A program made the position numbers and the translations under genes. A DNA stretch of 64,000 bases, from contig NZ_JAOVZO020000020.1 of NCBI RefSeq assembly GCF_025717065.2, forward strand, positions 310,001 through 374,000, written 5' to 3'. Under the pieces are notes generated by a model. That model made no database searches. It saw only the letters and a list, made by a program, of their open reading frames with translations, and was not told the DNA's origin. Shown here piece after piece: positions 18,400 to 26,082 of this stretch. Source of the stretch: Tahibacter soli (GTDB lineage Bacteria > Pseudomonadota > Gammaproteobacteria > Xanthomonadales > Rhodanobacteraceae). Within the stretch, counting starts at the first letter, position 1, and the number at the start of each line of letters is the position of its first letter.

Positions 18400-21269
18400 G
18401 GGCCGCTCCCGATATCGGTCAGCAGTGTCCGTGCGCGCCGTAGGTCGCGCGTTTCGTAACCTTCTTCGAAACGCCGCCAGGCATCGGACAGTATCGCTTC
18501 GGCCTGCGCGTTGCCGCCGGCTTCGCGCCACAATTCCACAAGGCTCACCGCGGTGCGCAGCTCCCACGACAGCGCGCCCTGTTCGCGCGCCCAGCGCAGC
18601 GATTCGGCGTAGCGATCGGCGGCGTCGTGGAGCGACCCGGGCTTCCCTTCGAGGCGCAGCAGGTTCCCCTTCATGCGCAGGATCTCCGACATGCCCCAGA
18701 CCTGGCCGCTGCTCTGCGACAGCGCGAGCGCGCGGTCGATGCTCGCATGCGCGCCGTCGATGTCGCCGAGCTGCGCGAGTCCTTCGCCGAGATTGGCGAG
18801 GTACGACGGATAGCGCATGCGCAGGCCGTGATCGTAGAGTTCTGCGACGGCTTCGCGAAACGGCACGAGTTGAAAAGGTTCGCCGCGGTCGAGCAGCCAG
18901 CGCCCGCGCATGCACGTCGCCATCGCGCGCCAGACGGTCAGCCGGTGCTCGGTCGCGTAGTGCTCGATGAAGCGCAGCAGCCGGTCCGCGTCGTCGAGAT
19001 CGCCGACGAACAGCGCGATGCCGACGGTCGTGTGGATGATGGCCGAGCACAGCGGCACCGCGTGATGCGACGCCTCGGCTTCCTCGCGCTGGCGCGCCGC
19101 CATCGCCACGGCCTGGTCGGGAAATCCGCGCAGCCAGAGCACCGACGCGAGCGAGCCGCGCGCCGCCAGATGCTGGTCGAACTCGAAGCGCGACGCGGCC
19201 GAGCGCCAGCCGCGGCACGGCGGGTGCTCGACGATGCGCTCCAGATGCCGCTGCGACGCGGCGAGATCGCCGAGGTAGCGCAGCGCCGATCCCGCCTGCG
19301 CATCGGCGTTCTCGACGGCCTTCGCATCGCCGCTGGCCGCGGCGATCGAACGCATCGCGTCGGACGCGGAAAGCGCCGCGCGCGTGTTGCCGCTCCACAG
19401 CTCGTATTCGGAAAGTCCGCGCAGGCATTCGAGCTGGCTGCCGGCGTCATTCGTGCGTTCGGCGATCTCGAGCGCCTTCGTCAGCGCCGATTTCACTTCC
19501 GGCAGCGGACCGCGGGTGTAGAGCAGCGACGCGCCCAGGGCGAGCCACAGGGCGCGCGCCTGGCGCTCGTCGCGATGCGCGTCGAAACGGCGCTTGAGCG
19601 CCAGCGCCACCGCGACCCTGCATTCCTCCAGCAACGACAGCTGTTCCCAGAAAGGAATCGCCGCGACCGTGAGCGCCAGTCCGAGTGCGACGTCGGCCAT
19701 GCCGTCGAACGTCCAGGCCAGCGCGCTGCGCAGATCGTCGATCCTCGCCGCGTAGCGGCCGAGCCACTCGTCCCTCGGCAGCGCGCCCGCATCGGCGCCC
19801 GCCTGCCTCGCAAGGTCGAGCAGATGCCGCGCGTGCCGCAGCCGGGCGTCCGCGGTCTCGCCGGCGACCGCCAGCCGTTCGAGCACATAGGCGCGCGTCG
19901 TATCCAGCAACCGGTATTCCATCCCGACGTCGCGCGGTTCGGTCGCGAGCAGCGACTTCGCCACGAGACTCGCCACGTCCTCGACGACCTGCGCCCGCGA
20001 AAGGCCTTCGCCGTCGGCGACCGCGCAGGCCGACGCGAGGCTGAATCCGCCGGCGAAGATCGCGAGACGGCGCATGATCGTGCGCTCGCTGTCCGAGAGC
20101 AGCGCATAGCTCCAGTCGATCGTCGCCGCCAGCGTACGATGTCGCTCGACGCCGCCGCGATGCCCCGCGAGCAGCCCGAGCCGGTCGTCGAGCTGCGCCA
20201 GCAGTTCGACGACGTCGAACGCGTCGACGCGCGTGGCGGCGAGTTCGATCGCCAGCGCGAGCCCGTCCAGCCGTCGACAGATCTGCGCGACCACCGGTGC
20301 GCCGGCATCGTCGAGGCGAAACGATTCGAGCCGCTGCGTCGCCCGGTCGACGAAGAGTTCGATCGCCGGAAACCGCAGCGCCTCGTCCGCCGTGAGACCG
20401 CGGGTCTGCGGCGGCGTGCCCAGCGCCGCCAGCCGGCGCACGCGCTCGCCCTTGACGCGCAGCGGCTCGCGGCTCGTTGCCAGTATCTTCACGCCTTCGA
20501 CATCCGCGAGTATCCGGCTCGCGCACACGGCGGCGCTCTCGACGAGGTGCTCGCAGCTGTCGAGCACGAGCAGCATCTCGCGACCGCGCAGGAACGCGCA
20601 CAGTGTGGCGAGCATGTTCGCCGAGTGCGCGGCGAGGCCGACCGCGGTCGCGACGGCGTTGGGGACGAGCGAGGGATCTTTCAGCGGCGCCAGATCGACG
20701 AGCCAGACGCCGTTCCTGCACGAACCGACGGCCCGTTCGGCAACGGCGAGCGCGACGGTCGTCTTGCCGATGCCGCCGGGTCCGACGATCGAGACGAGGC
20801 GCGATTCCGCAAGCTCCCGGCCGACGGCGTCGATCGCGTCCGCCCGGCCGACGATGCGCACGATGCCGACCGGAAGATTGTGCCCGGGCGAAGACGCGGC
20901 AGCGGTATCCGCGAGCGGTCCCGCCGCGTAGGAAAATTGCACCGGCGCGACGAAACGATAGCCCCTGCCGACCACGGTCGCGATGTACGGCTCCGCGCCC
21001 GACCCCTCGCCGAGCACGCGACGCAAGGCGGCCATGTTGACCTTGAGGTTCGCCTCCTCGACGACCGTGCTCGGCCAGGCGCGCGACAGCAGCTCGCGCT
21101 TGCTCACGAGCTCGCCGGGACGTTCGACGAGCACGGTCAGAAGGTCGAGCGCACGGCCGCCGATCCTGACCGGCGCTTCGTCTTTGAGCAGCAGCTGCCG
21201 CTCGGGAACGAGAACGAACGGCCCGAAAGCGAACGACCGCGGACGCCGCTGGACGAGTTCGTCCGTCAC
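18396..21269 (-). CDS. Winged-helix/ATPase/TPR transcriptional regulator
   Basis: This 957-aa protein begins with an OmpR/PhoB-type winged-helix domain (FAFGPFVLVPERQLLLKDE to VVGRGYRFVAPV). It has the AFSR/SARP-like layout of a STAND ATPase: Walker A GPGGIGKTT near residues 163-171, then LVLDSCEHL as Walker B. A long alpha-helical TPR-type region follows. Such proteins use ATP-dependent oligomerisation to switch on target genes upon ligand binding. It is translationally coupled to the MFS gene, so it probably controls export or uptake there. The GTG at 21269 is preferred because AGGAAAG lies just before it. An ATG 57 bases upstream would also be possible. Confidence 0.85.
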   Translation of the reverse strand: MTDELVQRRPRSFAFGPFVLVPERQLLLKDEAPVRIGGRALDLLTVLVERPGELVSKRELLSRAWPSTVVEEANLKVNMAALRRVLGEGSGAEPYIATVVGRGYRFVAPVQFSYAAGPLADTAAASSPGHNLPVGIVRIVGRADAIDAVGRELAESRLVSIVGPGGIGKTTVALAVAERAVGSCRNGVWLVDLAPLKDPSLVPNAVATAVGLAAHSANMLATLCAFLRGREMLLVLDSCEHLVESAAVCASRILADVEGVKILATSREPLRVKGERVRRLAALGTPPQTRGLTADEALRFPAIELFVDRATQRLESFRLDDAGAPVVAQICRRLDGLALAIELAATRVDAFDVVELLAQLDDRLGLLAGHRGGVERHRTLAATIDWSYALLSDSERTIMRRLAIFAGGFSLASACAVADGEGLSRAQVVEDVASLVAKSLLATEPRDVGMEYRLLDTTRAYVLERLAVAGETADARLRHARHLLDLARQAGADAGALPRDEWLGRYAARIDDLRSALAWTFDGMADVALGLALTVAAIPFWEQLSLLEECRVAVALALKRRFDAHRDERQARALWLALGASLLYTRGPLPEVKSALTKALEIAERTNDAGSQLECLRGLSEYELWSGNTRAALSASDAMRSIAAASGDAKAVENADAQAGSALRYLGDLAASQRHLERIVEHPPCRGWRSAASRFEFDQHLAARGSLASVLWLRGFPDQAVAMAARQREEAEASHHAVPLCSAIIHTTVGIALFVGDLDDADRLLRFIEHYATEHRLTVWRAMATCMRGRWLLDRGEPFQLVPFREAVAELYDHGLRMRYPSYLANLGEGLAQLGDIDGAHASIDRALALSQSSGQVWGMSEILRMKGNLLRLEGKPGSLHDAADRYAESLRWAREQGALSWELRTAVSLVELWREAGGNAQAEAILSDAWRRFEEGYETRDLRRARTLLTDIGSGP

Positions 21270-21358
21270 AAGCTTTCCTGCAAACCGGAGTTGTTCACTT
21301 TGCCACGAACGGATCGACGAGAACACGCCCGTCCGGCCGGCCGGCTACATCGTCGCGA

Positions 21359-22150
21359 TCACCGCATCGCCGACGGCAGCGTGCTTTCGAGCAGCCGCCG
21401 GATCAGCGCCTGCACGCGCACCGCGCGTTCCTCGACGTAGTCGAAACTGTCCTCGTCCATGTAGTTGAGCTGCGCCAGCTCCAGTTGCACCGCGTCGACG
21501 CCCTCGTCCGGCTTGCCGTATTGGCGCGTGATGTAGCCGCCCTTGAAGCGGCCGTTGACGACGTGCGTGAATTCGTTCTGCGCGGCGAGGATCGCCGCGA
21601 GCCGCGCCTGCAGTTCCGCGCCGCAACTCGCGCCCGCGGCCGTGCCGAGATTGAAATCCGGCAATCGCCCCTCGAACAGGAACGGCACGACCGCGCGGAT
21701 CGAATGCCCTTCCCACAGCACGACGCGGCCGTGCTCGGCGCGAATACGCGCGAGCTCCGCCTGCAACGTCTCGTGATATGGACGCCAATACGTCTCGACG
21801 CGTGCCAGCACTTCCTCGTGCGCCGGGTTCTGTCCGTCGAGATACACCGGCTCGCCGCTGAACTGCACGATCGGACACAGCCCCGTCGTGTTCTGGCCCG
21901 GGTACAGCGACACGTCGTCCGGCGGGCGGTTGAGATCGACGACGTAGCGCGAGAACCGCGGTACGAGGATCGACGCGCCGAGGTCGCGCGCGAACGCATA
22001 CAGGCGGCTGACGTGCCAGTCGGTGTCCGGCGCGCGCCGCGCGTACGGAACGAGCCGCTGCGCGATCGCATCGGGAATCTCGCTGCCGTCGTGCGGCAGC
22101 GAGACCAGGAGCGGCGCGGTGCCGCGATGCAAGGTGCAGACGTTCAACAT
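21359..22150 (-). CDS. hutG: N-formylglutamate amidohydrolase
   Basis: This 263-aa protein matches HutG-type N-formylglutamate deformylases. Visible blocks are SLPHDGSEIP, DTDWHVSRLYAFARDLGAS, YVVDLNRPPD, VLWEGHSIRAVVPFLFEG and FKGGYITRQYG. The enzyme hydrolyses N-formyl-L-glutamate to glutamate and formate in one form of histidine degradation. No other hut genes are in the window. Instead it is the last gene of an operon with a DadA-like oxidoreductase and a CocE hydrolase, to which it is coupled by a TAATG overlap. It may therefore act on a related N-formyl amino acid here (inference). Confidence 0.88.
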   Translation of the reverse strand: MLNVCTLHRGTAPLLVSLPHDGSEIPDAIAQRLVPYARRAPDTDWHVSRLYAFARDLGASILVPRFSRYVVDLNRPPDDVSLYPGQNTTGLCPIVQFSGEPVYLDGQNPAHEEVLARVETYWRPYHETLQAELARIRAEHGRVVLWEGHSIRAVVPFLFEGRLPDFNLGTAAGASCGAELQARLAAILAAQNEFTHVVNGRFKGGYITRQYGKPDEGVDAVQLELAQLNYMDEDSFDYVEERAVRVQALIRRLLESTLPSAMR

Positions 22151-23940
22151 TATTCCTTCGCGGTCTTGCCGATAGGCACGTACAGCGCGCTCGGCTTGCC
22201 GCCGTCGTGGTGCAGCGTCACCGTCACGGCGCGTGCGTCCTTCTTGGTTTCCTGCGCCACGACGCCGCCCGAGTTGTAGTTCTTTTCCGAGTACAGGCTG
22301 TTGATCGGATGGATCACGACGCGCAGGCGCGAACCCTTCTTGACGAGGCGCGAGACGAACGTGAAGCGGTCGAACGTGTACTCCTCGACCTTGCCCGGCA
22401 CGGCGAGCTTCGGCTCGCGCAGGCTGTTGCGGTAGCGCGTGCGCATCAGATCGCTCGACAGGAACAGGCTGCCGCCGGCGTCGTCGATCGCGTAGACGTC
22501 GATGCCGATGTCGGTGTCCGGCGCATCGAGCGAGATCCAGCCCTTGAACGAAAAGAAGCCCGAAATTTCAGTGTCCTTCTCGAACGGCGCGGTGTGGAAC
22601 ACGAGTTGCTTGCCGTTGCGCGCGATCAGCGCGCGCTGGTCGATCAGGTCCTTGCCGCCGTTGTCGGCCGTGTCGGCGTCGGCGCTCGACACGTCGAGCG
22701 GATCGTAGACATAGCGCGACTTGCCCGCGCGCGCGGCGCCCTTGTCCGGCGTCAACGCGCCCGACGCGTACACGTCGTTCGCGGCGTTGCCGTTGGAGCC
22801 CACGTAGTACGGCCGTTTTTCCGCGGTGATCGCCTCGAGCGTCGGCGCGTAGCGCCACGCTTCCTCGCCGGCGACGTAGTACGCGACGCGCGCCTTGAGA
22901 AACTCCGGTTTCGTGCCGCCCTTCAACGTCCAGTCGTACCACGCCTTGTGCAGCGCGTTCATGTCGACGAGGCTCGCCGGTCCGAACTTCACGCCGTCGA
23001 CTTCCGCCTGCGGCGTGCGCGTGCCCGCGTGGTCCCACGGCCCGATGACGAGATAGTGCTGCGCCTTCGCCGCGGCGTTGCCGTATTTCATGTGCGCGTC
23101 GTAGAACGCGAACGCGCCGGGCTGGTCGCCGTCGTACTGGCCGGTGACGGTCAGGATCGGCAGATTCAGCTTCGCGTACTGCTCCGGCGTCGGACTGAAG
23201 CTGTCCCAGTACGCGTCCTGCGCGGGATGCGAAATCCACGTCTGGAAATGTGTCGACGGATTGCCCACGCGCGCGTCGAGCGTCGCGAACGATTCGTACG
23301 CCTCGTAGCCGTCGCGGAACTTCTTCGCCCAGAAAGCGCGATCGCCGAAGATCTTGTCCTGCGAAGCGCGTCCGCTGACGAACGTCAGCCACATCATGTC
23401 GTACGGATAGAAAATGTTGTTGCGCATCGGATAATCGACGCCGGGCATCGGCGACGCCACCGGCACGATCGAGGTCAGGTGCGACGGAAACTCCTTCGCG
23501 GTCGCCCACTGGTTGTAGCCCGCGTACGAGCCGCCCCACATGCTCGTCTTGCCGTTGCAGTACGGCTGCCCGGCGAGCCATTCGACGATGTCGTGACCGT
23601 CGCGCGCTTCCTGCAGGAGCGGCGTGAACTCGCCGTCGGAATTGCCGCGGCCGCGCACGTCGACCGTCAGATACACGTAGCCGTGCGCGGCGAAATACAT
23701 GCCGCGGTCGTGATAGCTCTGCGAGATGTACGGCGTCAGCGTGAACACGCACGGCAGCGCGTCTTTTTGTCCTTGTGGACGATACAGCGTCGCGTTCAGC
23801 TTGACGCCGTCGCGCAGCGGAATCTTCACGCCCCACTGGAAATCGACCGGCGTCGCTTCCGCCTCGTCCGCGGCGCGAACCGTCGTCGTCGCGCCCGCCG
23901 CGAGCGCAAGAAGCGCCGCGCACCCTATCGCCTTGCTCAT
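22150..23940 (-). CDS. CocE/NonD family exported alpha/beta hydrolase
   Basis: This 596-aa exported hydrolase is a paralog of the one at 9964-11730. The nucleophile motif is MWGGSYAGYNQW, with the same downstream blocks ITVTGQYDGDQPGAF-like and LVFHTAPFEKDTEISGFF. The signal peptide MSKAIGCAALLALAAGATTT ends before DEAEATPVDFQWG. Family members cleave esters or peptides in the periplasm. GAGGAGAAAGG precedes the ATG at 23940. It lies 10 bases after the DadA-like gene and overlaps hutG, so the three form an operon that could break down an N-acylated or cyclic amino-acid derivative (inference). Confidence 0.88.
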   Translation of the reverse strand: MSKAIGCAALLALAAGATTTVRAADEAEATPVDFQWGVKIPLRDGVKLNATLYRPQGQKDALPCVFTLTPYISQSYHDRGMYFAAHGYVYLTVDVRGRGNSDGEFTPLLQEARDGHDIVEWLAGQPYCNGKTSMWGGSYAGYNQWATAKEFPSHLTSIVPVASPMPGVDYPMRNNIFYPYDMMWLTFVSGRASQDKIFGDRAFWAKKFRDGYEAYESFATLDARVGNPSTHFQTWISHPAQDAYWDSFSPTPEQYAKLNLPILTVTGQYDGDQPGAFAFYDAHMKYGNAAAKAQHYLVIGPWDHAGTRTPQAEVDGVKFGPASLVDMNALHKAWYDWTLKGGTKPEFLKARVAYYVAGEEAWRYAPTLEAITAEKRPYYVGSNGNAANDVYASGALTPDKGAARAGKSRYVYDPLDVSSADADTADNGGKDLIDQRALIARNGKQLVFHTAPFEKDTEISGFFSFKGWISLDAPDTDIGIDVYAIDDAGGSLFLSSDLMRTRYRNSLREPKLAVPGKVEEYTFDRFTFVSRLVKKGSRLRVVIHPINSLYSEKNYNSGGVVAQETKKDARAVTVTLHHDGGKPSALYVPIGKTAKE

Positions 23941-23950
23941 GCCTTTCTCC

Positions 23951-25210
23951 TCAAAGCCGAAAACGCGTCGGACCGTAGGGCGCGGGATCGATAGCAGGTT
24001 GCAAACCTGCGACGAGCGCGGCGACGAGGTGCCCCGTCGCAGCCGACATGCTTACCCCGAGCATGCCGTGACCCGTCGCCAGCACCAGATTATCGGCAGA
24101 CGCCGCGCGTCCGAGGATAGGCAGGTCGTCATAGGTCATCGGCCGCCAACCGTACCACTCCTCTCGCACATGAGCGCCTTCGGGCTCGCGCAGGTACAGC
24201 GCGGCGCCGCGCTTCAGGGCGTCCAGGCGCACGCGATTCAAGCTCGTGTCGTAGCCGGCGAACTCCATCGTGCTGCCAAGGCGATAGCCGTCGGCCCACG
24301 CGGTGACGCACACGCTCGCCTCCTTGCACACGATCGGCGTACGCGGACACGACGCCGGCCGCGTGTAGGTGATCGAGTAGCCCTTGCCCGGCTGCACCGG
24401 AATGCGCAGGCCCAGCTGCCGGCCGAGCGCCGGCGACCACGCGCCGAGCGCGAACACGACGTCGCGACCGCGATACTCGCCGCGCGACGTGCGCACCGCG
24501 GCGACGCGACCGGCATCGACCGCGAAGCCTTCGACCGCGCAATCCTCGACGATCGTGCCGCCGGCCGCGCGCACGATGCGCGCGAGTTCCGCGACGTAGC
24601 GGTCCGGCCGCACCTGCGCGTCGCCGGGATGGAATACGCCGCCGACGATCTCGTCGTTGAGGCACGGCTCCAGCGCGCGCAATTCGTCGCCGGTCTTCTC
24701 GACGACGTCGATGCCGACGTCGCGCAGCGAGCGCGCGTGCCAGCCGAACGCGCCGAGCGCGGCGGAATCGCGAAACGCGTAGATCGTGCCGTGTTCGGCG
24801 TAGTCGCAGTCGAGCCCCTCGTCGCGCACGAGCCCCGCGATGAGCGCGCGCGAATGCGTGAGGATCGCGGCCTTCGCGCGGTTGGCGGCGTCGAAGTCGG
24901 TCCAGTTGCAGCGTTGTGCAAAACGCAGCATCCAGCCGAGGAGTTCGGGATCGAAGCGCGGCGCGACGCGGAACGGCGCGTCCTTGCGCAGCATCCAGCG
25001 CAGCGCCTTGCCGACCATGCCGGGCATCGCGAGCGGCGCGGCGTGGCTCGGCGTCAGCGTGCCGCAGTTGCCGTGCGACGCGCCGCCGCCGACGCGACCG
25101 TGATCGAGCACGACGACGCTGCGGCCGGCCTTGAGCAGATACCAGGCGCACGCAAGGCCGACGACGCCGGCGCCGAGAACGAGTACGTCGGGAGAGCGGG
25201 AATCGGACAT
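23951..25210 (-). CDS. DadA-like FAD-dependent amino-acid oxidoreductase
   Basis: This 419-aa protein has the dinucleotide-binding start DVLVLGAGVVGLACAWYLLK with GxGxxG, and the D-amino-acid dehydrogenase/glycine-oxidase pattern. It ends with EEWYGWRPMTYDDLPILGRA and LATGHGMLGVSMSAATGHLV. It likely oxidises a D-amino acid or hydroxyproline-type substrate to the 2-oxo or imino acid. It is the first gene of an operon with the CocE hydrolase and HutG. No promoter with good spacing was found in the 100 bases upstream. Confidence 0.85.
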   Translation of the reverse strand: MSDSRSPDVLVLGAGVVGLACAWYLLKAGRSVVVLDHGRVGGGASHGNCGTLTPSHAAPLAMPGMVGKALRWMLRKDAPFRVAPRFDPELLGWMLRFAQRCNWTDFDAANRAKAAILTHSRALIAGLVRDEGLDCDYAEHGTIYAFRDSAALGAFGWHARSLRDVGIDVVEKTGDELRALEPCLNDEIVGGVFHPGDAQVRPDRYVAELARIVRAAGGTIVEDCAVEGFAVDAGRVAAVRTSRGEYRGRDVVFALGAWSPALGRQLGLRIPVQPGKGYSITYTRPASCPRTPIVCKEASVCVTAWADGYRLGSTMEFAGYDTSLNRVRLDALKRGAALYLREPEGAHVREEWYGWRPMTYDDLPILGRAASADNLVLATGHGMLGVSMSAATGHLVAALVAGLQPAIDPAPYGPTRFRL

Positions 25211-25319
25211 CCGGCGATGCTAGCGGCTTTCGCGCGCGCTGTGGCCGCCCGGGCTCGCGGCCATTCGTCGAGGGGGCGCGAACGAGAGCGCAGCCGTCGG
25301 ACGAAACGTGACAAACCTG

Positions 25320-25348
25320 TTGCCAACCCGAAAAACCGCCGCTATCAT
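25320..25348 (+). promoter_or_regulatory. Sigma-70 promoter of tRNA-Pro
   Basis: TTGCCA at 25320-25325 and TATCAT at 25343-25348 are separated by exactly 17 bases. The mature tRNA begins 12 bases after the -10 box. Confidence 0.75.
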
Positions 25349-25360
25349 GCGCAGCTCCTT

Positions 25361-25437
25361 CGGGGTGTAGCTCAGCCTGGTAGAGCGCTACGTTCGGGAC
25401 GTAGAAGTCGCAGGTTCAAATCCTGTCTCCCCGACCA
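25361..25437 (+). tRNA. tRNA-Pro (anticodon CGG)
   Basis: The 77-base cloverleaf folds with D stem GCTC/GAGC, anticodon arm CTACG-TTCGGGA-CGTAG (CGG anticodon, reads CCG) and T arm GCAGG-TTCAAAT-CCTGT. The CCA end is encoded. The acceptor stem has one non-pair, U6-U67, between otherwise G-C pairs. A promoter precedes it and a terminator follows 10 bases later, so it is a single-gene unit. Confidence 0.95.
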
Positions 25438-25447
25438 ATCTTGGTCC

Positions 25448-25476
25448 ACAAAGGCCCGCCTCGTGCGGGCCTTTGT
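25448..25476 (+). terminator. Rho-independent-like terminator of tRNA-Pro
   Basis: ACAAAGGCCCGC at 25448-25459 pairs with GCGGGCCTTTGT at 25465-25476 around CTCGT, a 12-bp perfect stem. The trailing sequence is CGTTTC, so the U-tract is short. Confidence 0.8.
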
Positions 25477-25529
25477 CGTTTCAGGCCTCCGTCCTATGCT
25501 TGCGCGATCTGCGATGCGACGGAGCCGCC

Positions 25530-26018
25530 ATGACCGACACCGCGACGACGATCCTGCTTTGGCTGGCGACGATCGGCTCCGCGCTGATCGCCGGCACGTT
25601 CTTCGCATTCTCGACGTTCGTCATGACCTCGTTCGCGCGCATCGAACCGGCGCAGGGCATCGCCGCGATGAACGCGATCAACACGACGATTCTCGGCTCG
25701 GCCTTCATTCCGGTATTCGTCGGCACGGCCGTCGCCGGCGTCGCGCTCGCGGTGCTCGCGTTCCTGCCGTGGAACGGCGCCGCGAGTCTTGCGATGCTCG
25801 CCGGCGCGATCGTCTACGTCGTCGGCTCGTTCGGCTGCACGATGGCGTTCAACGTGCCGCTGAACGACGGGCTCGCGGCGTTCGATGCGAACGATCCGGC
25901 GGCGTTGCCGCTATGGTCGAAATATCTCGTCGACTGGACGTTTTGGAATCATGTGCGGACGGTGGCTTCGGGTGGAGCGTGTGTTCTGTTCGTTTCGGCA
26001 TTGATTTGGCGCAGCTGA
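25530..26018 (+). CDS. DUF1772 (anthrone-oxygenase-like) membrane protein
   Basis: This 162-aa protein has four predicted membrane helices. It carries the DUF1772 family pattern GTFFAFSTFVMTSFARI in helix 1 and NVPLNDGLA plus WNHVRTVAS near the end. Fungal and bacterial relatives include anthrone oxygenases, but most bacterial members are uncharacterised. The ATG at 25530 has CGGAG upstream. It is convergent with the RHS gene 64 bases away and is not on the strand expected for its immunity gene. Confidence 0.85.
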   Translation: MTDTATTILLWLATIGSALIAGTFFAFSTFVMTSFARIEPAQGIAAMNAINTTILGSAFIPVFVGTAVAGVALAVLAFLPWNGAASLAMLAGAIVYVVGSFGCTMAFNVPLNDGLAAFDANDPAALPLWSKYLVDWTFWNHVRTVASGGACVLFVSALIWRS

Positions 26019-26082
26019 ACCAAGTGACACCAACCAAGATCACGCCAAACCCGCCGCCCGAACGATGTCGTTCCGCCTTACG

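Noticed and set aside
25361-25437. tRNA-Pro as an integration site for an island
   Set aside because: No integrase gene and no second copy of the tRNA 3' end were seen in the window, although the RHS region follows it.
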